From Branchiostoma floridae (taxonomy: Eukaryota > Chordata > Leptocardii > Amphioxiformes > Branchiostomatidae), in assembly GCF_000003815.2 (NCBI RefSeq), contig NC_049985.1:7874066-7938065 (forward strand): a stretch of DNA of 64,000 nucleotides, in the 5' to 3' direction. The notes beneath the pieces were generated by a model. The model saw nothing but the letters and a program-made list of their open reading frames with translations. It ran no database searches and was not told the DNA's origin. A program made the translations under genes and the position numbers. Position 1 is the first letter of the stretch; the number at the start of each line of letters is the position of its first letter. Shown in pieces: positions 32,861 through 43,140 of the stretch.

Positions 32861-35757
32861 TATCATTTTATTCAGCTAAAACAGTTATATTCAATATGAT
32901 TCTTTACGCACTGCTTGTGTACGTTTTATTGGCTGTTAGAATGCGTTACGTTTGCTGAGATATGCAAAAAATTAATGATAATGAAACTGTGATTTAATAC
33001 CCAAACATAAATTAGACCTACTAGTACTCCAAAGTTTCGACTGTCCAACTAGAGTCTTGTCGGTCAAGAAATTCGGCGGTGTGTTCGACATTACAGATCA
33101 ACTTTGATCCAAAATAACAGCAGAGGTTAACATTCAAGTTAGATGCAGGATATAGTGATGATAATCATGCTCTTGTTGTCTATCATAGTGAAGAGGGTGG
33201 TGATACTCGTGATCATGTTCCCTTTTATGGTGAAGAAGATTTTCTTTTGCTGTTTCACAGTGACGACCGAACCCTGCTGTTTCTGTTTCTAGTGATAAAT
33301 TTCATAGATCGGTCCAAGCTTGCTTCAATTTGTGCTGTCAAATAAATTTCCTCATATTATCATGGTCTTGTGAGTGATTTATTTTACCATTGTGCTACAA
33401 ATTTAAAGCGAAGCGTAGTTTATCAAACAAAGACAGCGCATCGAAGAAAGAAATGTTCCCGCATACTGACTTCGTCCGAGTTGTTCAAGTGCCTTCACCA
33501 GCGTGCGATACAAGGACGCCAATGGTATTTAGCGGAATGGAGTAGAATTGCACCAAAGGGAGTCATTATACAATGCGGATGCTGGTTGGTCAAATAAGAT
33601 ATAAATTGACCAATCAATCAGTGTAAACTGATTTACTCTGTGGGAATACACATGCATAACGTAGCCTGAATGTATGTTCTCAGCTAGTGTTGATTGGCTG
33701 CTGAATGACTCAGCTAATGTTTATTGGCTACTGGATGGTCCATGATTTCTAATGTCTTCTCTGATTGGTTTGTACTATTCATTTAAGCCAATCAACATTC
33801 AATGCCTAAGGATAAATCCAATTTGTATTTCCGTGCAGCAAATACAGCTATATGCTGATTAGGGCTGGGTATCGGTACAGCGTACCGGTACAAAACCGGT
33901 TTTTCTTATTGGACCGGTCCAGAAAAACCGGACCTGAAAAAATTCGGTGGACCGGATGTTGGACCGATTAGAAAATTAACATATTATTTTATCAGACATT
34001 CACACCTTTTGGCGCTTGCAGGTGGAAGAAAATAACAAGAGTGAAGTAGAGTAGAGTTTATAGTAATTTCTACCAAGTTTTACAGCCAATCGTACAGGTG
34101 CAGTTAGCGTTGTAGGATTTTAAAACGCCAGTGTAAGTCTAATACTCCACCAAACAGATTTCTTTGTTGTGAAATGGACCATTGGTATGAGTCATACTGA
34201 ATCAGGTCCAGGTTCAGGTCCGGACCTGATCCTTTGGACCTGAACCGGACCTGAATATTCTGTACCGGTACCCAGCCCTAATGCTGATCTTATATGCAGA
34301 TCTCATTCATTTACCAATCACTATACAGCTACAATGAGTTTTAAGTAGCTTTGAGCATTTATCTTATTGACTGCTAGGAGTCGCTCTTAAATATCTAACA
34401 TACAATCATATTAGAATCATTACCATACTGCCCTTCTGTTTTCCTCTGCCCTTATACAAACTTGATGCACGCCTTGTTATGGAGATGCTTTGTTCCTGTC
34501 CACACCTTGTCCAGGAACACAACTAACCTAAAATGTTACAATGACTACATACACAACAACAAACTTTCCATGCCCTAGTAATAATGAAACTGCTGAAAAG
34601 CTGCCACAAAACTCTTGCAACAGTGGTTTGTAAAAAAATGAAATTTTATTCATGATGCGCAATCTAAAGATAATCAGTATGCCACGAGTACAAATTGTTG
34701 AATAAGTGTAGGAAAATTCCCAGATTAAAATACAGTAAGTTCAGCTGTACATATACTTACTAAGTTCATGCTACTTATACCCTGCCCTAAATATTTAGCA
34801 ATCTAAAATACAGTAACTGTATGACCTTAAAGCTCAAAACGGCTACTAAACCAGACGATGGTCCTATGTATGGCTGCAGGTACCGGATGAACCCCCCGTC
34901 CCTACAGCGGATCCAGACCGAGGAAAGGGGGGTTCTCTGGATCTGGATCAAGCAGACACATGAGACAGTAATCTGGATCAAGCAGATCTAGACCCGTGGC
35001 ACAGTAATCTAAGAGATACATGTAACATGCAGAACCCTTTCTTTCCCCCCCTTACAAACATGGTCTTATTTCAGTACAAGACAAAGCAACTTTTACAGAA
35101 GTTCTTTTGGGATGCAATAATATGGGTCTTATCAATTTTGACATGTACAAGTACAATGTATTTTGTATACTGGTATATCATCTACAGACTACAGCCGTGC
35201 TCTATACTAGCAGCATATTTCTTCAACTAAAGCATCCAAAGTACATGTATCTGAATACTCTGACTTTTAATTTGTTAGACAATTTGTCATAATGGACAAG
35301 GACTCTACTGTGTGATACTACTGTGTATATGTTTGTACAAGTTCGTGTTTCAAATAATCTGTAAATCTGCAAACCTAAGGGCTTTAATAAATTTTTAGAG
35401 GCACATATTTCATATCAATATATAGAAGAAAGCATCAAAAACATGCTGTGCAGTGTGCATCACTAGTAAAGTCCATCGTTGACGGGGAACATAAATAAAG
35501 TTAATTAAGCAAAGCTTGAATGACAGGTTCCTAGTATTACAAGTTGTGAAAGACTAGAATGTGCAATGCTGTCTTGCTGACCCAAACATCCATTGTTAAT
35601 TTCAAGTCTTATATTGCCCCTTGTGCTATCATTGTTTTGAATGGCTACTCTATACAGACATGCATTCGCTCAGAAAGAACGCCATACTCTTGGAGCCATA
35701 CACGGCATACACTGCTCTTAAAGACTACTTCATGGACATTTGGGTACATCATATTTG
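32861..35757. other. Spacer between convergent genes
   Basis: No exon supported. CCAAT-type boxes cluster at 33590-33800. A hAT MITE lies at 33860-34280. A minus-strand AATAAA (TTTATT at about 34645) could end the CKAP2-like transcript. The block 34870-35000 contains a short direct repeat, CTGGATCAAGCAGA. Confidence 0.45.
33860..34280. mobile_element. hAT-type MITE, 421 bp, with intact 8-bp target duplication
   Basis: It starts TAGGGCTGGGTA and ends TACCCAGCCCTA. It is flanked on both sides by ATGCTGAT (33852-33859 and 34281-34288), an exact 8-bp target-site duplication, as expected for the hAT superfamily. The interior carries repeated ACCGGTCC / GGACCTGA motifs and no transposase. Confidence 0.9.
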
Positions 35758-35998
35758 TCAATCAGCATCACCATCGACCATGGGGGTCTCTCGGACGAGT
35801 GCCCTGTTGGCTCGAAGTACGAACTCCTCCTCGGACACGTCTGCGAGGGACGGTACAAGGGGGTCATGTTCCCGCAGCTCGGGCGGATGGAGGGCAGACG
35901 CACGGCGGATCCGTGCAGAGCGACGGACCGGCGTCACCACGATTGGAGCTACTGTTGCCACGGGAACCGGCGCAGCTTTTCTGAGCACCCCACGGGCT
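35758..35998 (-). CDS. CKAP2L: CKAP2-like exon 10 (last)
   Basis: It encodes APIVVTPVRRSARIRRASAL and ELREHDPLVPSLADVSEEEF, matching the conserved C-terminus of the family, and stops with TGA at 35758. It is markedly GC-rich; plus-strand frames here are shadows. Confidence 0.85.
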
Positions 35999-38900
35999 CT
36001 GGAATAACGTTTGAATTAATGGTATAACCCGCAATGCATGTTCCACAGTTTTATCAACCATTTAATCAGTTATACACATTCAAAAGTGATAATTCCATAA
36101 CATGTTCTCTAACTAAACAAGCTGTATTCAACAGACAAGAAGGGAAGAATCTGCATCAATTTTTTTCTCAAGTATTAGTATTAGTATATGAAATAACAGT
36201 ATTCATTATAACACCATAAACAGGATACTTTATTCCTAGGGACTATTGGTAGGCATATCTGAGACTCCTAACTTTTTAACTGTAGGCGAAACAACGCATC
36301 TGAGTGGTATACGTACCTTCTAAAGAGTGGTGTGACTGAATACATCTTCATAGAGGAGTCAAACGCTGCTCCCTGATCCAGTCTGAAATACAGAACAATA
36401 CCAGTTACAAGGGAAACAAACATGCTACAGTAAAGTGCAACTCTTTGAAAGGTACAGATGGTAACTAACAGTGTGAATCATCTACATAAGTCATGGGGAC
36501 TTAAACTATTTCTTTCCAACGCAGCCACCCTTCATTTTAGGGCCAGCGCATCCAATCTAACAACCGTACCTGGCAAATGCAGATCTCCGTTTTGGCGTCT
36601 TGAACAGCGCTGAAGGCCGTACGTGCTCTATCCCATCATCCTCTGGGGTCTCCCGAGGCTGCTCTGCTTCTTTTCTCAACACAAAGGCTGTCAGGGCATC
36701 TTTGATATCTTCATAAGGCTGTTGGAATGGAAAAGTACACATTTTTTATTATTTCATTCATTCCAGAGACAATGGAATGAACATGACTTTTAACGACCTG
36801 ATTACAGAAATATATAAATTATATATCCTTTTGTTTGAAATGGAATAAATAAAAAAGGAACTTTCTTTGACATAAATGTAAAAGGAAGAGACAGGTGGTT
36901 GACAGAGTATCCGTGGTGCCCTGATAGTCAACCGGACTAAGAAAAGAGATGTGAAAAATTCTATGTAACATCACCGCAAGGATTGAAAAATACAATACCT
37001 GGGGAAAAGTTCGAGATCACTTTCTTCTATCGCTTTTCTTTTTTGCTGCCTTACCTCTGCATGAGCTGCCACTGCCATCTCAAACATGGACACCACACGG
37101 TGATCGTCCCTTTGCAGCTGTGCCAGCCTGGCCCGACACAGCCAGTACTGGGAGTGCTGCACACACTGGGGGATGCAGCTGTACACCGTGTCCAGGATAC
37201 CAGCGATGTTGACTGAGGAATAACCCTGCACAAAGGCAGAATAGAAAGTGGGCATTGATACATGCCATACCTTCTATATTATTATGTTTAATTTTCTGCA
37301 TTGTTGTACAAGTTTAAATTTTATTATTTGTACTTGAATGGACTCCAGGAAGAATAGTGTAACCACATTATGTGTACACTAATGGAGATATGAATAAAAC
37401 ACACCTAAAATACTGCCCTTGCACCTTTTTTTCAATAATTGCCTTGCAAAAGTCAAAGTCGGCAGTAGTATTTTAGAGGAAAGTAATTACTTGCATATGT
37501 TGGTGAAGGTTAGGCACCCAGGTAAAGAGACACTCAATACAAAAGATGCTGAAGCAACCTGACAAGTTTTCTAAACTGTCAGACATGTCAGAGAGTATCC
37601 TATGTCTTTTGTCAGAACAGATTCTGAAGTCAAACAGGCATCAAACACAAAACTGACACAATCTTATTCTGAAGACTATAGTATAAATATAAAAAGATTT
37701 CCATTGCACTATTTGACTAGCATCATCCAAACCTACCTCATCTATTGCAGCCATGCATTCCTGGAAGATGGCTTCCAACTGCAAGGTCACAGCATCCTTC
37801 CCAGCATCCTCCTCATCCTTCCCAGCATCCCCCAGGCCCGGCCAGAAGGGTGCAGCACTCCTTCGTTTCCTCAGACTCCTTCTGGCAGACCCTGGAGCCG
37901 GGGTCCTGAATGTCAGGATACTGTTGAACCGTGACGGCGTCTTCCCCTTTTCTTTCAGCCACTGGTCAAGCTTTTGTCTGTGAAGAAACCGCGCAAAAAA
38001 AGTGAGCACAACATCTGTCGCTATGTGAACAAAAAAATTCGAACTAATGATAAATATTGACCACTGATACATCATTAGGCAAAGACTTCAACTGGAGAGG
38101 CCCACGCAACATATCTCACCTCATGGACATTTTCTTTGGTATGGCTACTGCTGCTTCCATGATGTCTGAGTCATCATCATCCTCTTGACTATCGCTTATG
38201 TTCTCCGCGTTGAGATCCTCATCAAGATCATTCAGGAATGGTGTCACGGCTGTGTTGGCTTGTCCTTCAGTTTCTGACACATCTAACATGGCACTTAGGT
38301 GATGAGGGAGTGCCACAGTATTGTCTGTCAAGTGTTCTCCAGCACCTGGACCGCTTAGTTCGGTGTCTTGTTCGACAAGAGTTACATGTTGTATGTCCTG
38401 CCTAACATTACCATCAGTTGCCATGTGGTCAGGTTGAGCCCTGTCCTCTTGCTCCGGCTCTACTGGAGTAACCTCAACATCATCCTGACCATCTTGTACG
38501 CTGGTGTTTATATCTGGGTTATCAAGGCTGTCATCTAAAGGCTCTGAATTGTCCTCTATGTTTCCCTTGCCTGGCTCCGGATTGCCTTGGTTGTCCTCTA
38601 AAGGTTGTAACACTCCCTGGGGGTTCTCTAGGTAACCAAGATGAGGGATGACTTCTAGATCATCTTGGTTGCCAAGCAGTGCCAGCTGTTCTGTGTTATC
38701 CTGGTTCTCCTCAATGTTGTTCACATGTGGTTGTAGTTCTTCAATGTTGTCCATGTCATTGTGTGGCATCACCTCTTGGTTGTCCTGAATGTTTAGATGT
38801 GACTGCACATCACCATTATCATCATGCTCTTGGTTGTGCTGGATGTTGTTCAGCTCTGCCTGATCACGAACATCTTCATAGTTCTCAATGTGCCGTTCTT

Positions 38901-41833
38901 GGTCGTGCTGGATGTCGACTGGATGTGGCTGTAGATTTTCAGCATTCTCAACATGCAGTAGTTCTTGGTTGTCCTGCATGTCGTTTAGATGTGGCTGCAT
39001 GTCTTCATCATGCAGGGGTACTTCTTGGTTGTCCTGAACCTCAGCGTTGTTCTGAACATCACCCCCAGCAGCGGCAGCGCCTGCATCCATGGCGAGTTTC
39101 TTCCTGGCACCAGCCCCAGCTCCATGGTCATGGTTACAGCACCTCGTCAGAGGCTGGGACAACAGGTTAGTCTTACCGGCACTGAATGGCCGCCATGGGG
39201 GTCTTTTGCTGAAAATACAGACAGAGATGTCTCAATTTTAGACCTATGTACTAGTAACATGCTGCTTTTTGCATCAACAGTACACGCATTTGTAGGTACA
39301 AGGAACAAGTATAGTTTTTTTATAAGAATCTATCATGGACAGTGATGAAATTGTTGTCCATAAATGAACATATTTTGCAAAGATATAAGTTATTATAACA
39401 ACTTTGTTTGTACTGCATACCCGGTAAACCACCTTATACTATAACACAAAAGGTTTATACCGATGAGAACAGGCCGCATATCTGGGCATAAAATTTGATT
39501 CATTCATTAACACTGTCATCTACTCTTTACTACGTAATACTGCTAATAGATGAAAGGTTAAAGTTTATCTATACTTACTATCTATTCAACTGGCTTCTCC
39601 CCTCTCAAAAGTACACATATTTCCTATGAATGTCTCTCAAATTCCAATTTCATGTCAGGTACCCAAATTCTTTGAGCATGGCTTTTTGTGAAGATACCCA
39701 GACATACCTTGCACTCTCTCTTTCTTGCTTCTTTTTCTTCTCACTGCGCCACTGTTCAAACCTCTCCAGATAGCTGAAAAGAAAAACCGTGCACCAAATC
39801 AATGTGTTTCCTGTGGTCCAGTCAATTCCTGTATAGCATTCTGGCAGTTTCTATAACAGATTTTGGTCAAGAAAAAGCAAGTTGAATAATGATCATAAGA
39901 CAACAGGATCCATCAAACACCTACCTATCCTCCTGGACTGTATTCTCCTTCTGCTTCCTTTTCACAGCAGATGATTTCCTGAAATAGTAGAAGTGATTTT
40001 TTTACTTTCTAATCAAACAAATAACTACACCTAGGGTTGGGTAACGGTACGGCATACCGGTTTTTCCTGACAAGTCCAAGAAGAAAAAGTTTGGTACTTA
40101 TTGGACCGGTCCGGAAAAAACGGACCTGAAAAAAATCTAGTGGACCGGATGTTGAACCTATTGGAAATTAATGGATTATATTATCAGACATTCACACGTT
40201 TTAGGGCTTACCGGTCGAAGAAAATAGAGTAGAGCGGCTACTTGAGCCTATAGTCATTTCTACCAAGGTCTACAATTGTACAGAGGCAGTTAGCCATGTA
40301 GGATGATCATAAAGTGTGTCAAATGCATTTGGGAAAATTTCTATTTATGATTTAAGCATAATCAAACCAATACATCATACATATCAAACCAATCATTGCC
40401 ATTGGTACTGACTACTATAAGTCAGTGGCCCTCTATTTGTAATCATTTTCTGAAGCAGTGAGTCATACTTGACAGAGGATCCCCTAGAGGGTGGAAGGTT
40501 GGCCTTGCTGGTACCGGTGAGCTTGACGATACCAGGGGTCAGGGGTTCCCTTCCCGGGCGGTGCTGCCGACCTCTGGCTTCACGCCACTTCTGCAGCTGC
40601 TCCAAACGTAACTCTGCAAGGGGAAAATCCATACAAGTAGTAAGGGATACATACTTAATGATTGCTTTTAATATGGAGGTGGAGATTTGGATGTACTACC
40701 ATTTGGATTGAATGTGTTTGAGGAGATGCTTCAAACACAAAGTGGAAGGGCTAGCAAAATCTCTGTAAAAAGATAAACAAACTGTACTAATATTTAAACA
40801 GCAAGGAAATTTGCCACCAGGGATCTGAACAAATATCTGATAACTGAGCCGATCTATTTTTTCTAACCCGAAATCTCTGTTTGCACATTTCACTGGGGAT
40901 GATCAGCCTTGCAAAAACAGAAAGTCCTTTCCCACGCCAGATGGTGTATAGAGTGGTGCCCAAGTCCATTTTTGGCAACAAGAACAACTATCAGAAAGCT
41001 TCAGTTTTGGAGTTAGGACATACTAGTACATACAACTTGGGACATAGAAGCATGCCATATGGATTCATATCATGTACATGAATGTCAAGCTTCATCTACT
41101 GATACCCATGATTCTATGAATGATGAAGCAACAATATTGATTACAAGTGCTGTAATATATGATCAAGGAGCTTTTATCGATGTGATCTAACATTTGCAGA
41201 CATCCAAAAATGACTGATAGCGTGTAAATCAGGCAAGCGTCAAATCCCCATGTTGGAAACACATCCGTCACAGCTCTCAAAGGGAAGCTCCAAGTCCAGC
41301 TACACGGAAGTCTTAAATGTCAGCAGCAATTATTGTAATTTTCAATAATGTGAGGGGGTATTCCTAAAGTTCCGATAACTTTGTTTTGAACAAGGAGGTT
41401 GTTTTGAAAATATGACGTCGTTAGACAAATATTATTGCCTCTCAACTATTTTGTTACATTTTCTACAAATTCAGAAAATATAAGCTAATTGAAATCACCG
41501 GAGGAAGTCTATATTGATTTATAACACAAATATGTGAAGAAATACTGAGATAGTTGTCTGTAATTATCATTCAAAACTTCGCTGACCTTTCTGGCTCCAA
41601 ACGGACAAAATTCAACATGGCGTACACGCCGCTTGGTCAAAAAATGTTTTGAACCCTTTTTGGTACCCATAAGCAAAAATAAACCGTAGTTTCGTGAAGA
41701 ATATTAGAAATCTGCCAAGCTTAGTGTTATGATAAGTGGAATATTTTCTTCTGTGCTAGTTTAGGAGAGAGAAAAAAACTTTAATTTTACCTGCCGCGGA
41801 CTTTCTCTTCGCGTTTGCCCCGTTTTCCGCCAT
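35758..41833 (-). CDS. CKAP2L: CKAP2/CKAP2L-like mitotic spindle protein, ten exons
   Basis: Exons in transcript order: 41833-41791, 40613-40469, 39978-39925, 39773-39708, 39208-38120, 37977-37737, 37225-37055, 36718-36570, 36382-36317, 35998-35758. All phases match, giving 754 residues. CKAP2-family proteins bind and stabilise spindle microtubules in mitosis. Visible features are three L..W...(K/R) motifs near W24, W89 and W472 (the last RQKLDQWLKEKGKTP, the family signature); a KEN box at 73-75, a likely APC/C degron; a 363-codon exon rich in N, D and Q repeats; the conserved C-terminal region with YWLCRARLAQLQ (573-584); and VTPVRRSARIRRAS with HDPLVPSL near 696-726. Family membership is clear. 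Whether it is orthologous to CKAP2, CKAP2L or ancestral to both cannot be decided by eye, so the symbol is provisional. Confidence 0.85.
36317..36382 (-). CDS. CKAP2L: CKAP2-like exon 9
   Basis: 66 bases encoding LDQGAAFDSSMKMYSVTPLF. Borders are TTTCAG|A and AGAAG|gtacgt. Confidence 0.75.
36570..36718 (-). CDS. CKAP2L: CKAP2-like exon 8
   Basis: It encodes PYEDIKDALTAFVLRK, then an acidic linker and SALFKTPKRRSAFA. Borders are CCAACAG|CCT and GCCAG|gtacgg (phase 2). Confidence 0.8.
37055..37225 (-). CDS. CKAP2L: CKAP2-like exon 7
   Basis: 171 bases in phase 0, encoding GYSSVNIAGILDTVYSCIPQ and QYWLCRARLAQLQRDDHRV, ending MAVAAHAE|gtaagg. It matches the helical C-terminal domain of the family (W.C.AR.E). 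Confidence 0.85.
37737..37977 (-). CDS. CKAP2L: CKAP2-like exon 6
   Basis: It encodes RQKLDQWLKEKGKTPSRF, the family signature, then SLRKRRSAAPFWPGLGDAG and LQLEAIFQECMAAIDE. Borders are TTCACAG|A and GATGAG|gtaggt (phase 0). Confidence 0.85.
38120..39208 (-). CDS. CKAP2L: CKAP2-like exon 5: N/D/Q-rich repeat exon
   Basis: 1089 bases. It starts KRPPWRPFSAGKTNLLSQPL, a conserved basic motif, then about 250 residues of imperfect repeats with DNQE, LQPH, NIQ and ENLE-type words, then an acidic end (SQEDDDDSDIMEAA) before KKMSM. The plus-strand frame here is a shadow. Confidence 0.8.
39708..39773 (-). CDS. CKAP2L: CKAP2-like exon 4
   Basis: A 66-base exon encoding YLERFEQWRSEKKKKQERES, the second tryptophan motif. 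Borders are TTTTCAG|C and GCAAG|gtatgt. Confidence 0.75.
39925..39978 (-). CDS. CKAP2L: CKAP2-like exon 3 with KEN box
   Basis: A 54-base exon between TATTTCAG|G and GATAG|gtaggt. It encodes KSSAVKRKQKENTVQED; KEN is the destruction-box type motif seen in vertebrate family members. Confidence 0.75.
   Translation of the reverse strand, partial: EIICCEKEAEGEYSPGG
40032..40303. mobile_element. Truncated copy of the hAT MITE
   Basis: It begins TAGGGTTGGGTAACGGTAC and shares ACCGGTCCGGAAAAA, GGACCTGAAAAAA, TATCAGACATTCACAC and GTTAGC blocks with 33860-34280, but lacks the right terminal repeat. It sits in CKAP2-like intron 2. Confidence 0.75.
40469..40613 (-). CDS. CKAP2L: CKAP2-like exon 2
   Basis: It encodes ELRLEQLQKWREARGRQ and then LTPGIVKLTGTSKANLPPSR. 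The donor AA|gtatga was chosen because it alone restores phase with exon 3; an alternative end further on cannot be excluded. Confidence 0.7.
40614..41790. other. CKAP2-like intron 1
   Basis: No supported exon on either strand; unique sequence. Confidence 0.5.
41791..41833 (-). CDS. CKAP2L: CKAP2-like exon 1
   Basis: ATG at 41833 in an AAGATGGCGG context. It encodes MAENGANAKRKSAA and ends GCAG|gtaaaa in phase 1. Confidence 0.75.
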
Positions 41834-41860
41834 CTTTTCAAACCAAATGTCTGCTCAACG

Positions 41861-41880
41861 CTGATTGGTCAATTATATAC
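41861..41880 (-). promoter_or_regulatory. CCAAT box and TATA-like motif upstream of the CKAP2-like gene
   Basis: On the minus strand GTATATAATT is followed by GACCAATCAG, 28 bases before the ATG at 41833. CCAAT control is typical of mitotic genes. The very short distance to the ATG implies a short leader, or a start site further upstream. Confidence 0.35.
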
Positions 41881-42870
41881 CTCTGGATAGCTACATTTTA
41901 TACAACCGGGGGGAAATACAAATGGAAAATAAAAAGAAACTCCTTTCAGTTACGAATGAAAAGTAAATATTCACATTTTGTTAAATATTGGTTATCATTA
42001 ATTCTATTTAGTGTATGTTGTATACATATATAAGAGAATGAGAATTGTTTGAAAATACCCAAATTGGTAATGGACTAGTCCATTTACCAAGAGAGATCAA
42101 AGATGGCAGGAGCGCAGCTGACATCTCAGTGTTGTCTTCCATAAATCTCTCCTGCCCAACGCCACGTGGTTGGATTGCTAACTCGCTGGCTCCTGTGTCT
42201 CTGTGACAAAAAGATCTGACCTCTGCTCTAGGCTGGCAGTCCCAGGACATGACAGAAAGGCGGATAGCGTGTTCGCAGAAGGCAGGGTGGGTGGGGGAGG
42301 CAGTGTTGTGATATGATTTCCAAATAACTACTAGTTAAAAGTTTCGATCATGCACATGCTCCAGTACAGTCGATAATCTACCTCATCGAGTGCACCGCCT
42401 TAGGAGCGGATTTAGATAGTCTTCGGGCGTCATTGAAAATCTAGGCGAATGGAATCCGCGACCTCAGGGTCAGGTAATCTACGCGCCGCTCAGACGCATG
42501 TACAGTTGTAGACTCCCTCTGGGTTTATCAACGCTACGGTCGCCTGGCAGCTCCCAAATCCGCACCTATTAACCGGCTTCCTCCAATACACATCATCAAT
42601 GTGCTCCCCTCTTCATACGGCACCTCGCTGCAGACGACAGACTCGCAGATCCTCTCCATTTCGTCTGCCGAAATTTATGTCAGAAAGATGAAGCAGTGTG
42701 GACTGGACCATGCATGCAGAAATTATCCACTCAGATGTCATGGCTGCTTGCTGCTAGATTATTGGACAATATGTAATTTCAGTAGTACGGCAGCATCAAT
42801 CCCACAGTCAGACCTCGCCTCTCATACATAAGCTGCACGTCGCCGAGAGCCCCAGCTGTTGCATCTCTCC
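41881..42870. other. Intergenic region between divergent CKAP2-like and DUF229 genes
   Basis: About 1 kb separates the two start codons. No exon is seen. The half nearer DUF229 (42350-42870) is CpG-richer than its surroundings, consistent with promoter sequence or a leader. Confidence 0.4.
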
Positions 42871-43140
42871 ATGACGACGGAAGCGAGGCAGGGGGAGCCG
42901 AGAACGATGGCCAGGCTGTGCCGCTACAACAGGATCCTCCTGCTGAAGATGTTCCTGGTGCTGCTGGCAGTGTCGGGGGTGTACTTCTACACCTACCATG
43001 TGCTGGAGTGGGGCGCGACCGTGCGGAGTAGAGGTAGCAGTGCCAACGGTTTCAAGGTGGGGGAGTTTGCCAGCAACCCCGACCTGCAGGAGGCTCTGAG
43101 GCTGATGAGAGAAGAGCAGGAGGAGGAGGAGCAAGAGCAG
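42871..43140 (+). CDS. DUF229 gene exon 1: signal anchor
   Basis: The first ATG is at 42871 (CTCCATGACG); a second in-frame ATG at 42907 is a possible start. It encodes MARLCRYNRILLLKMFLVLL, the start of the membrane helix, then a stalk ending EEQEEEEQEQ|gtaccg in phase 0. GC-rich. Confidence 0.7.

Noticed and set aside
38679-39345. Cys/His-rich plus-strand open frames opposite CKAP2-like exon 5
   Set aside because: Shadows of the N/D/Q-rich repeats on the coding minus strand.
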